The position numbers and the translations under genes were made by a program. A stretch of 64,000 nucleotides of DNA from JAAUQA01 sp036351435 (GTDB taxonomy: Bacteria > Pseudomonadota > Gammaproteobacteria > Competibacterales > Competibacteraceae), in contig JAZBPA010000002.1 in the NCBI GenBank assembly GCA_036351435.1, positions 1 to 64,000 on the forward strand, given 5' to 3'. The notes beneath the pieces are model-generated. The model searched no databases and was not told where the DNA came from. It worked only from the letters and a program-made list of their open reading frames with translations. Position 1 is the first letter of the stretch; the number at the start of each line of letters is the position of its first letter. Below are positions 1 through 9,568 of the stretch, in pieces.

Positions 1-664
1 GGCGTTGACCGAACGCGCTGCGTACTAGTAGAGCAAAATGTTGCTCGTTAGTAATGTGCACAGGCGGGTCAAGATAGGGAATTAACCGCACGAACGCTGA
101 TTCCACTCGCGGCGGTGGCCGGAAAGCGCCGGCTCCTAAGGTAAATAACGGTTCGACCCGACAGCGGTACTGCACCATAACTGACAGCCGACCATAAGCG
201 GACTGCCGTGGTCCGGCAGCCAATCGTTCTACGACTTCCTTTTGCAACATGAAGTGCATGTCTGCGATAGCCGGCAGCTGGCTCAATAAATGAAACAGCA
301 AGGGAGTGGCGATGTTATAAGGGAGATTGCCCACTACATGCAGGGGCTGATCGGCGCGGCGCAAGCCGGCAAAATCGAAGTTGAGCGCATCGGTATTATG
401 AATGTGCAACTCGCCCTCTTCCGCTTGGGCGCGTTCCTGCAAATGGGGAATCAAAGTTCGATCTAATTCGACCACGTCCAGGCGTTGGGCTGCAGCCAGA
501 ATAGGAAACGTGATGGCTCCTAGGCCCGGACCGATTTCCACCCATTGTTGCGATGGTCTTGGGTTGATTGTATGCAGTATGCGTTGGATGATGCCTGGGT
601 CATGTAAAAAGTGCTGCCCGAATCGCTTGCGTGGCCGCACTACGGCGGAATCCGCTAGACTCAC
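1..664 (-). CDS. rsmA: 16S rRNA adenine dimethyltransferase RsmA/KsgA (C-terminus outside window)
   Basis: Dimethylates two adjacent adenines near the 3' end of 16S rRNA using S-adenosylmethionine, a late step of 30S maturation. The translation shows the family start RKRFGQHFLHD, SAM motif I VEIGPGLGAIT, the acidic motif VVELD and the catalytic motif NLPYNIATPLLFH, then the PPPRVESAFVRL segment. About 221 codons are present before the window edge cuts the gene. The GTG start at 664 overlaps the surA stop (GTGA), so translation is probably coupled to surA. In many relatives pdxA lies between surA and ksgA; here it does not. Identification is secure, and only the exact start is inferred. Confidence 0.93.
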   Translation of the reverse strand, partial: MSLADSAVVRPRKRFGQHFLHDPGIIQRILHTINPRPSQQWVEIGPGLGAITFPILAAAQRLDVVELDRTLIPHLQERAQAEEGELHIHNTDALNFDFAGLRRADQPLHVVGNLPYNIATPLLFHLLSQLPAIADMHFMLQKEVVERLAAGPRQSAYGRLSVMVQYRCRVEPLFTLGAGAFRPPPRVESAFVRLIPYLDPPVHITNEQHFALLVRSAFGQR

Positions 665-1659
665 AGGCGCAGTTCCACATAAGCTTCGCCGCGCAATTGC
701 CGTAACCACAGTTCCCATTCTTCTTCCGCACGACGCCGGAACAACGCCTCCCGCGCTTGGTTGCGATCTAATTCCGCGGTCGTCGGTGCTGAACCCGCGC
801 GACTAGCGCTAGTCTCCAGCACTTTTACGATGTGAAAACCACTGGGACTGCGGATTGGGTCGCTGATTTCTCCGGGTTGCATCCGGGGCACAGTATCAAC
901 AAACAAGGTGGGTAACTGTTCCAAAGAACGCCAACCCAGATCACCGCCCTCTAGTGCTTGACGACCGTCGGACACGGCTGCAGCCAGGCTGCCGAAGTTG
1001 GCACCCTGCCTGAGGCTTTCCACCACGCTATTCGCTTCATCGCGAGCTGCAGTAAGCTGTGCCGAGGTCGCGCCTTCCGGCACCGCGATGAGAATCTGAG
1101 CGATATGATATTCCTGCGCAATAGCTTGAACAGGAGCCCGATTCAATAAGTTGTCTACTTCCTGCTCGGAAATCTGTAGCCGGTTGTCCACTACTCGTTG
1201 CCGTAATCGGGTGGCCAGCAGTTCTCGGCGGATATCTTCACGGAATTCGGCAAAATCGATCCCGTCCCGTTCCAGCGTGGCCCGCAACTCGGATAACGTA
1301 AGATTATTTTGCTGTGCCAAACCTTCTATGGTGCTGTTCAGGGTTTGGTCATCCACCACCACGCCGTTCCGTTCGGCAGCACGCAACTGTAGCTGAGCCA
1401 GAATTAGCCGCTCCAAAATCTGATTCTCCAACACCTCTTGCGGTGGCGGTGAGGTACCACGTTGCTGAAACTGCTGTTCTACCGTTGCTACTGCGGTGTT
1501 CAATTCGCTACGGGTGATGACGTCGTCATCGACGACCGCCACGATGGTATCCAACTGTGCACCGCTGTCTTCAGGACCAGGGCCGAAAACCAGTTGCCCC
1601 CATGCTCCCGAACAGAACACGAACCATCCCAACGCAATTGCATTAATCCGCTGCCTCAT
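661..1659 (-). CDS. surA: Periplasmic chaperone SurA with one parvulin domain
   Basis: Periplasmic chaperone and peptidyl-prolyl isomerase that escorts outer-membrane proteins to the BAM complex. The start at 1659 is chosen because it begins a signal peptide (MRQRINAIALGWFVFCSGAWGQ); a longer reading would run back into lptD. An N-terminal SurA chaperone domain (roughly residues 35-170) is followed by a single parvulin domain (about 180-280, with GGDLGWRSLEQLP and SPSGFHIVKV) and a C-terminal helix ending in AYVEL. At 332 residues it is about 100 shorter than E. coli SurA, which has two parvulin domains; the one kept looks like the first. It sits between lptD and rsmA, the usual place. Confidence 0.93.
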   Translation of the reverse strand: MRQRINAIALGWFVFCSGAWGQLVFGPGPEDSGAQLDTIVAVVDDDVITRSELNTAVATVEQQFQQRGTSPPPQEVLENQILERLILAQLQLRAAERNGVVVDDQTLNSTIEGLAQQNNLTLSELRATLERDGIDFAEFREDIRRELLATRLRQRVVDNRLQISEQEVDNLLNRAPVQAIAQEYHIAQILIAVPEGATSAQLTAARDEANSVVESLRQGANFGSLAAAVSDGRQALEGGDLGWRSLEQLPTLFVDTVPRMQPGEISDPIRSPSGFHIVKVLETSASRAGSAPTTAELDRNQAREALFRRRAEEEWELWLRQLRGEAYVELRL

Positions 1660-1687
1660 CGTCTCTCGCCCACTCACTCGATAACCA

Positions 1688-3913
1688 TCAATAGCGATCA
1701 GCATCGTAGCCAAAAATCGCTCTTTCCAAGACGTTATTGATATTCGAACCGATGCCGGCCAAGCCCTTCAACTCAAGCTCGACTAAAACCGAACTGGTCG
1801 GATCATCGTCATCAGGATCGTCGCGCCGCTGCCGCGCTAACAAACGTAATGCCCAACAACACTCCTCGTATTCGAGACCTGCGAGCAGATCCAAATTACG
1901 GTTCTCTTTCAGAGAATAATTCCAGCGCGCCACAGTGCGCCACTGGGTTTGGATGGGCCAGACCAGAGCAAGATCAATCTGTTCCAGTTCATCTGCGACA
2001 AACCGGTGAGAAAGATTGAGCAGCCGGCTAGCACCCGGATGATAAAGGATATCGATGGCGCCACGGTTGATTTGGTCCACTTCTATATCCCACTGCAAAG
2101 CGCCACGCAAGGAAAGCGTAGAACCGTAATTGACTATTGCCTCAGCAATTAGGTCGGAGCTGCTGCTATCCTCGGGCGCGGTATTGTCCAGGGTGACCCG
2201 ACGATCCTGGAAATAATAAATTTGCCCGATGCTGGCGCGCCAGCGCTCTCGACCGTTGGCAGGGTTCAAATATCGAGTGGTCAATGCAGCGGTCAGCTGA
2301 TTAGCATCACCTAGCCGGTCAGCTCCGGTAAACCGATTATCCAAGAATAACCAAGGATAACTGACATCCACATCGGTACTGTCAAAAATCGGAATCTCGG
2401 CTTGGTCACGGAATGGAATGTACAGATAAAACAGACGCGGTTCTAGCGTTTGGATACCGTTACCCCCCAACCAGTTTAATAATTGTAGGGGACGCTCAAA
2501 AACCAGCCCGGCGTCAACGCTGGCTATTGGGGCACTGCGGGTTGGGCTGTTGTCGGTGCCCGGTGCGGTATTGTCAAGATTATAGGCGGTGTAACGGTAA
2601 TCCAGACTGGGAATCAAAAAACCGGCGTTAGCATTAAGCGGCAAGCTGACGCCGGATTCAATATCCAAGCGCTTGCCGGTTACAGCATTGTCGTGGTCAA
2701 AATTGACCCACTCAGCGCGCAATCGATAATCCAAGCCACCAGTGCGCCGCCGCCAATTGCCGTCGAATAACACTTGTGGCAGACGGCTGTAAGGTTCGTC
2801 TTCTGGGTCGTCGAAAACCGAATCATCGACGATTTGGAAATCCTGGACCCTGGCTAGAGCCAGCCAATCCCGTCCGTAATAGGTTAAATTGAGATGCCTT
2901 TCCAAGGTAGATACGCTGAGTAAATCGATGGTGTTATCGAAATCATCCAGATACTCGTCGTCGGACACTTCCTGGTACAACACATCCGCGTAGAATGAGT
3001 TCAACGGATTGGCAAAGTAGTTTGCAAATACGGCAGCCCGGTCATCGCCGAATTTCTTGTCGTCAGGCAAATACTCGACTTCTATTTCGCCACGGTCTTT
3101 GGCACGTAGAAACCGATATTCGACACCCAACTGCGCGCCCCGTTTGCTGAGCACTCGCGGGGCTAAGGTCATGTCCTGGTTTGGCGCGATATTCCAGTAA
3201 TAGGGTACCCGCAGATCCACGCCGCTGTTACTGTCATAACCGCCGCTGGGAATCAGAAAACCGGATTGGCGCTGGTCGTTGATGGGAAACGATAGATAAG
3301 GAAAATACATCACCGGCACGCCCTTGATGGCCAAGGTAATATCGCGTGCCGTACCACGACCGGTCTGCTCATTTAAAGCCAGCTCGCCGGTGCGCAATTG
3401 CCAGAACTCTGCGCCGCGCACGCAAGTGGAATAAGTCACTTGTTCCAGCAGGCTTTGCTCGCTGCGCTTCTCTACCTGCACCCGCTCAGCACTACCCTGG
3501 GCATTGCGCTCGGGGACATAGTAATCGGCTTGGTTGAATATGCCGACCTCGTCGGTCAAATTCAATTCCGCTGAACGACTACGCACCGCTATTTGAGGAT
3601 CACCGTAAACGACCTCACCGGACGCTCGCACCCGATTGGTCTGTCGATCCATCGATACTTCGTTGGCTTGCAAATAGCGATCCCCTTGATTGACCCGCAC
3701 GTCACCTTCCAACAAGGCTTCAGCAAGTGTCGCTTGTCCCTCATCAGCCAAAAACCGAATTGGACCATCCTGGGTTGCCCCGGTATCAGCCCGAATAAAC
3801 CGGGCTAAATCGTCGGCCTCACATAACCGCCATGCACTTCGATCCGCCGCGGATTGCGCTAGCACATTCACGGAATACAGCACCAGGAGGAATGAAATCA
3901 CTGCATACTTCAT
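1688..3913 (-). CDS. lptD: LPS-assembly protein LptD
   Basis: Outer-membrane beta-barrel that, with LptE, inserts lipopolysaccharide into the outer leaflet. The 741-residue product starts with a signal peptide (MKYAVISFLLVLYSVNVLAQ). It has a LptA/OstA-like N-terminal jellyroll (about residues 50-180) and a long barrel rich in alternating hydrophobic strands. Cysteines occur near the N-terminus (WRLCEADD, STCVRG) and as a C-terminal pair (EECCWAL), matching the disulfide pattern that links the two domains in this family. It is first in a minus-strand lptD-surA-rsmA operon and divergent from amgK. Length is normal for the family. Confidence 0.96.
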   Translation of the reverse strand: MKYAVISFLLVLYSVNVLAQSAADRSAWRLCEADDLARFIRADTGATQDGPIRFLADEGQATLAEALLEGDVRVNQGDRYLQANEVSMDRQTNRVRASGEVVYGDPQIAVRSRSAELNLTDEVGIFNQADYYVPERNAQGSAERVQVEKRSEQSLLEQVTYSTCVRGAEFWQLRTGELALNEQTGRGTARDITLAIKGVPVMYFPYLSFPINDQRQSGFLIPSGGYDSNSGVDLRVPYYWNIAPNQDMTLAPRVLSKRGAQLGVEYRFLRAKDRGEIEVEYLPDDKKFGDDRAAVFANYFANPLNSFYADVLYQEVSDDEYLDDFDNTIDLLSVSTLERHLNLTYYGRDWLALARVQDFQIVDDSVFDDPEDEPYSRLPQVLFDGNWRRRTGGLDYRLRAEWVNFDHDNAVTGKRLDIESGVSLPLNANAGFLIPSLDYRYTAYNLDNTAPGTDNSPTRSAPIASVDAGLVFERPLQLLNWLGGNGIQTLEPRLFYLYIPFRDQAEIPIFDSTDVDVSYPWLFLDNRFTGADRLGDANQLTAALTTRYLNPANGRERWRASIGQIYYFQDRRVTLDNTAPEDSSSSDLIAEAIVNYGSTLSLRGALQWDIEVDQINRGAIDILYHPGASRLLNLSHRFVADELEQIDLALVWPIQTQWRTVARWNYSLKENRNLDLLAGLEYEECCWALRLLARQRRDDPDDDDPTSSVLVELELKGLAGIGSNINNVLERAIFGYDADRY

Positions 3914-4029
3914 AGATGCAATCTGTCGTTTTGTTGCTCAATTATTTTAAAATCGTCACTATCCTAACAGTTTCACCACACAAACGACGCCTTCGAACAT
4001 GAGATTCCCGATAACGTTCTTGAAAAACC

Positions 4030-5717
<1,688 letters not shown>

Positions 5718-5736
5718 CCGGGTGGGAGGCAAATTC

Positions 5737-7035
5737 ATGAGCGCTGCTGCATTACCCCTGTTAACCCATGCCGTCGGTGAACGGGTTGCTTGGTGGCAAG
5801 GCCGGCCCATTACCCGTGAGGTTTTTCTTGCGCATGTTCATCACGTTGCTGCCCAGTTGCCTAACCACCGTTTTGCCATTAATTATTGCGAGAACCGCTA
5901 TTTGTTTATGGTGGCGTTCGCCGCCGTCCTAGTTCGTGCTCAGACCAATTTGCTGCCGCCCAGTCGGGCGAATGGCGATGTGCAGATCGTCAGTGATCGT
6001 TATCCGGATAACTACCCACTGACTGATCAGACAGTGAAAACGGCCTTGGCCGCCATACAAGAGACGCCTGCCGAGCTACCTATCATTGCCGCTGAACAGA
6101 TCGCCGCGATCGTATTCACCTCGGGCAGCACCAATCGTTCCCAACCGCATCTTAAAACATGGGGGCATTTGGTTGAGGGGGCGAGACTGGCGCACCGCCG
6201 TTTTCGCTTCCCCCGACAGTCCACTGTTGTCGCTACCGTGCCTGCTCAGCATATGTACGGCTTGGAAACATCCATCCTGACCCCACTCATCACCGGTTTT
6301 AGCGTCTTCGGTAGCCGACCGTTTTTCCCCGCTGATGTTCACGCTGCGTTAGCCGCCGTTCCAGAACCGCGCATTTTGGTCACGACCCCGGCTCATCTGC
6401 GAGTTTGCACCGCTGAAACAGAATATACCTGGCCCGAGACCGCGTTCATTATTTCTGCGACCGCACCGTTGTCCGGAGATTTGGCGACCCGCACCGAACG
6501 ACTGTTCGGAGCGCCGGTGTTCGAAATCTACGGGTGTTCGGAAATCGGTTCTCTGGCCAGCCGGCGCACCGTAGAGGATGACTTGTGGCGCGTGTATGAA
6601 GGCTTCAGGATCGATTCTGCTACCACGAGTGTATCCGGACCCCAGTTAACTGAACCGGTTGCGCTGAACGATGTGATTGATTGGCATAGTGACACCCGCT
6701 TCAAATTGCTGGGGCGTCGTGAAGATATGATCAATGTGGCCGGTAAGCGGGCATCGCTAGCCGAACTCAATCACTGTTTACTGGGTGTCACGGGGATCGA
6801 AGATGGGGTGTTTATCATGCCTGATGAAGCGCCGGATCGGTTAACTCGTTTAGCTGCGTTCGTCGTGGCGCCGCGGTTGAATGAACGGCAGATTATTGCC
6901 GCGTTGGCCGAACGGATCGACTCGGTGTTTTTACCTCGGCCATTACGTAAAGTGGCTCGTTTACCCCGCAACGAGACCGGCAAGCTGCCACGCCAAGCCT
7001 TGTTAGCGCTATTGCAACAACAACCGGGCTGCTAG
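5737..7035 (+). CDS. Acyl-AMP ligase (AMP-binding, ApeH/XanA2-like)
   Basis: ANL-superfamily adenylating enzyme that activates a carboxylic acid as an acyl-adenylate for transfer to CoA or ACP. The 432-residue protein carries the P-loop-like AIVFTSGSTNRS, the YGCSEIGSLASR adenine-site motif, the LGRREDMINVAGKRAS hinge and the C-terminal NETGKLPR segment with the conserved lysine. The ATG at 5737 is preceded by GGGAGG seven bases upstream; an earlier in-frame start lies inside murU. It is shorter than typical acyl-CoA synthetases, like the stand-alone ligases of aryl-polyene and xanthomonadin clusters. The next gene encodes a hot-dog dehydratase, the same pairing as in those clusters. The substrate is unknown. 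Confidence 0.8.
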   Translation: MSAAALPLLTHAVGERVAWWQGRPITREVFLAHVHHVAAQLPNHRFAINYCENRYLFMVAFAAVLVRAQTNLLPPSRANGDVQIVSDRYPDNYPLTDQTVKTALAAIQETPAELPIIAAEQIAAIVFTSGSTNRSQPHLKTWGHLVEGARLAHRRFRFPRQSTVVATVPAQHMYGLETSILTPLITGFSVFGSRPFFPADVHAALAAVPEPRILVTTPAHLRVCTAETEYTWPETAFIISATAPLSGDLATRTERLFGAPVFEIYGCSEIGSLASRRTVEDDLWRVYEGFRIDSATTSVSGPQLTEPVALNDVIDWHSDTRFKLLGRREDMINVAGKRASLAELNHCLLGVTGIEDGVFIMPDEAPDRLTRLAAFVVAPRLNERQIIAALAERIDSVFLPRPLRKVARLPRNETGKLPRQALLALLQQQPGC

Positions 7036-7037
7036 CG

Positions 7038-7337
7038 ATGGATTTTACTCTGACACGGGTAATCCATGCTGATCATCCCAGCCTAGCCGGGCATTTTCCC
7101 GGTGAGCCTATCGTGCCAGGCGTGGTCATTCTCGACGAGGTGCTAGAGACGGTGCGCCGATGGCGGGGACCTTGCCGTCTGATAGCGCTACCGACCGTCA
7201 AATTTTTATTCCCGCTGCGACCTGACCAAACATTCACGATTCATTTATTCGGTAACGCTGACAGTAACCGGGTAAAATTCGCCTGTTGGTTTGCCGACCG
7301 ACTGATCGTTCAGGGCCAGCTGGAAATCAGCCTTTAA
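7038..7337 (+). CDS. FabZ/ApeI-like hot-dog 3-hydroxyacyl-ACP dehydratase
   Basis: Small (99-residue) hot-dog fold protein. It contains the dehydratase signature HFPGEPIVPGVVILDEV around residues 18-34, where the histidine is the expected catalytic base, and a central KFLFPLRPDQTF strand region. This would dehydrate a 3-hydroxyacyl group on a carrier protein. It begins two bases after the ligase stop. Compared with FabZ (about 150 residues) it is short, as in the ApeI-type dehydratases of aryl-polyene clusters. No acyl carrier protein or ketosynthase is encoded beside it, so its carrier must come from elsewhere. Confidence 0.75.
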   Translation: MDFTLTRVIHADHPSLAGHFPGEPIVPGVVILDEVLETVRRWRGPCRLIALPTVKFLFPLRPDQTFTIHLFGNADSNRVKFACWFADRLIVQGQLEISL

Positions 7338-7347
7338 GGTGTACGCT

Positions 7348-8526
7348 ATGTCTACTTTCGACCCAAAGCCTCCCGATCCCCGCATTGCTGAACTGCTGAG
7401 CGATTACCCGGACGGAGTATTCAGTGAACGGCTCTATCAGAGCGTTGAATGGGTAGACCGCTATGGACTTGAACTGACAATCCACATCCTGCGCCAATTA
7501 GATGCCGTCACTCCGCTGCGTTCCTTGTGTTCGGTGAATCGGCTTTGTCGTGAACGCGATTTCAATCCCCGCTTTCGTAATGCACTCGGTTGGCTGCTGG
7601 AACGGCTAGCGGATGCGGGTTATCTGGCTATTAACGATGAACACTCAACCCGGTGCTACCGGTTGCAGGGCGATCTGCCCACCCCCGATCTGGCCACTCT
7701 CAAGCAGACTGGCTTAGCGCTTGATCCCGCCAACGCTGCAACTCTGGATTTATTGGATGCCGCCGCCGCGGTATATCCCAGCGTTGCTCGGGGCGCCAGC
7801 GGCGCTGAGGCCTTGTTCGGGATGAGTGAAATCCAGCGCTGGCTGGCGTACTTCAGTAACGACAATCCACTCTACGCGGTCAATAACTGGGTCGCCGCTA
7901 TCGCCGCTGCCGACTGTGTGGCCGACAACACTTCGCTGCGGGTGCTGGAAATCGGTGCCGGAGCGTGCAGTGGTACGGAAGCTTTACTCCGCACTTTCGC
8001 CGAACGGGGTATGACGAGCCGATTGGAACGGTATTTGGTCACCGAGCCGAATCCGTTTTTTCGCCGCCGGGGGGAAAAGGCGCTCAAACGCAACTTCCCG
8101 GATTTGCCACTGGAGTTCGGTACGTTGGATATGGATCAATCTTGGGAGCAGCAGGGTGCAGCAAACGGTGCTTTCGATCTGGTTTACGCCGTCAATGTAT
8201 TGCATAGCGCGCACGATTTGTTATTCACCTTAGCGCAAGCACGCCGGAGCTTGGCAAAGGGTGGCCGGTTGGTGTTGGGTGAATGTCTGCGCCCTGTGGC
8301 TGAGCAGCCCATCTATATCGAATTGGTGTTTCAGATTATGGACAGTTTCACGGAGGTCGTAACTGATGCCGAAATACGCCCTCAACCCGGATTTTTAACG
8401 CCTGATTGCTGGCGGCGGGCTTTGTCCCGAGCTGAATTTACGAACGTAACCATCAAACCCGATCCAGACCGGATACGAGCGCTGTATCCCCGGTTTTTTA
8501 CTGGGTCAATCGCGGCATTCGGTTAG
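7348..8526 (+). CDS. Class I SAM methyltransferase, polyketide-type
   Basis: The 392-residue product has an N-terminal helical, winged-helix-like region (about residues 20-110) and a C-terminal Rossmann methyltransferase. SAM motif I is VLEIGAGACSGTEALL; later motifs include YLVTEPNPFF, FDLVYAVNVLHSAHD and GGRLVLGECLRP. This architecture resembles the C- or O-methyltransferase domains embedded in polyketide synthases and NRPSs, here free-standing. The ATG at 7348 has AAGGTG six bases upstream and lies ten bases after the dehydratase stop. It closes a three-gene unit with the ligase and dehydratase. The acceptor substrate is unknown. Confidence 0.75.
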   Translation: MSTFDPKPPDPRIAELLSDYPDGVFSERLYQSVEWVDRYGLELTIHILRQLDAVTPLRSLCSVNRLCRERDFNPRFRNALGWLLERLADAGYLAINDEHSTRCYRLQGDLPTPDLATLKQTGLALDPANAATLDLLDAAAAVYPSVARGASGAEALFGMSEIQRWLAYFSNDNPLYAVNNWVAAIAAADCVADNTSLRVLEIGAGACSGTEALLRTFAERGMTSRLERYLVTEPNPFFRRRGEKALKRNFPDLPLEFGTLDMDQSWEQQGAANGAFDLVYAVNVLHSAHDLLFTLAQARRSLAKGGRLVLGECLRPVAEQPIYIELVFQIMDSFTEVVTDAEIRPQPGFLTPDCWRRALSRAEFTNVTIKPDPDRIRALYPRFFTGSIAAFG

Positions 8527-8543
8527 CCCGGCAGCTGAGGGAA

Positions 8544-9419
8544 CTAAGTCAGCGAACCCTTTTGCACCAAAGACTCAATTAACGGCTGCAAAATGACTTC
8601 CATCGCCAATCCCATCTTGCCGCCCGGCACTACTAGAGTGTTGCGGCGGGACATGAACGAACCGTGCAACATGTTTAACAGATAGACAAAATCAATCCTG
8701 AGTTTCTTGGGATTGCGAAACCGGATCACGATAAAACTTTCATCCTGGTTGGGAATATCGCGGGCGATAAAAGGATTTGACGTATCCACCGTGGGAACCC
8801 GCTGAAAATTGATGTCGGTGCGCGAGAATTGCGGAATGATGTAATGGATATAATCAGGCATCCGCCGCAAAATGGTGTCGGTGACATCCTCCGGCTGGTA
8901 ACCGCGTTCCGCCGTATCGCGATGAATTTTTTGAATCCATTCCAAGTTGACAATCGGTACTACACCAATCAACAGATCGACATATTGGTATACATTGACC
9001 GTTTCTGTGATCAAACCGCCGTGCAATCCTTCGTAAAACAGCAAATCGGTATCCTGGGGTAAGGTTTCCCAGGATGAGAACGTTCCCGATAATTGACCGT
9101 ATTCTTCCGCTTCGCTTTCATTATGCAAATAATGTCGCCTCTTCCCAGTGCCGGTTTCGCTGTACTCTCTGAATAACTCTTCGAGTTCTTCGAACAAATT
9201 GGCTTCCGGGCCGAAGTGGCTGAGGTCCTTGCCTTGCTCACGGTACAGGGTCACCAAACGTTGCATCTCATCCCGATCATAACGGTGATAACTATCTCCT
9301 TCCACGAAAGTGGCTCTGAAACCATCTCGGCGAAACACGTGTTCCATGGCCATTTTGACCGTTGTGGTGCCTGCCCCCGATGAGCCGGTAACCGCGATGA
9401 TGGGGTGCTGCTGCGACAT
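8544..9419 (-). CDS. prkB: Phosphoribulokinase (class I, prokaryotic)
   Basis: Phosphorylates ribulose 5-phosphate to ribulose 1,5-bisphosphate, the RuBisCO substrate of the Calvin cycle. At 291 residues it matches the octameric bacterial class. The P-loop is VTGSSGAGTTTVK, followed by VEGDSYHRYDR, and the FYEGLHGG motif lies near residue 130. A ribosome site (TGGAGAAA) precedes the ATG at 9419. It is divergent from the GH65 gene and ends 17 bases from the oppositely oriented methyltransferase. No RuBisCO or other cbb gene is in the window, so an autotrophic role is inferred from the enzyme alone. Confidence 0.93.
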   Translation of the reverse strand: MSQQHPIIAVTGSSGAGTTTVKMAMEHVFRRDGFRATFVEGDSYHRYDRDEMQRLVTLYREQGKDLSHFGPEANLFEELEELFREYSETGTGKRRHYLHNESEAEEYGQLSGTFSSWETLPQDTDLLFYEGLHGGLITETVNVYQYVDLLIGVVPIVNLEWIQKIHRDTAERGYQPEDVTDTILRRMPDYIHYIIPQFSRTDINFQRVPTVDTSNPFIARDIPNQDESFIVIRFRNPKKLRIDFVYLLNMLHGSFMSRRNTLVVPGGKMGLAMEVILQPLIESLVQKGSLT

Positions 9420-9568
9420 GATTTTCTCCAGTAGTTGATAAATCCAGAAGGGTTTGGGACTCTGGCTACGTTATAACTGACTCTGTTCGGTAAGCCAGCT
9501 AAACTGATCTCTATTCGCCCTAATTGGATCAATTATTTCGTTCCGCTGACCTGTGGATTAAAGCTGCC

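Noticed and set aside
402..806. Plus-strand open frame across the ksgA-surA junction
   Set aside because: It runs opposite two recognised genes and shows no family features.
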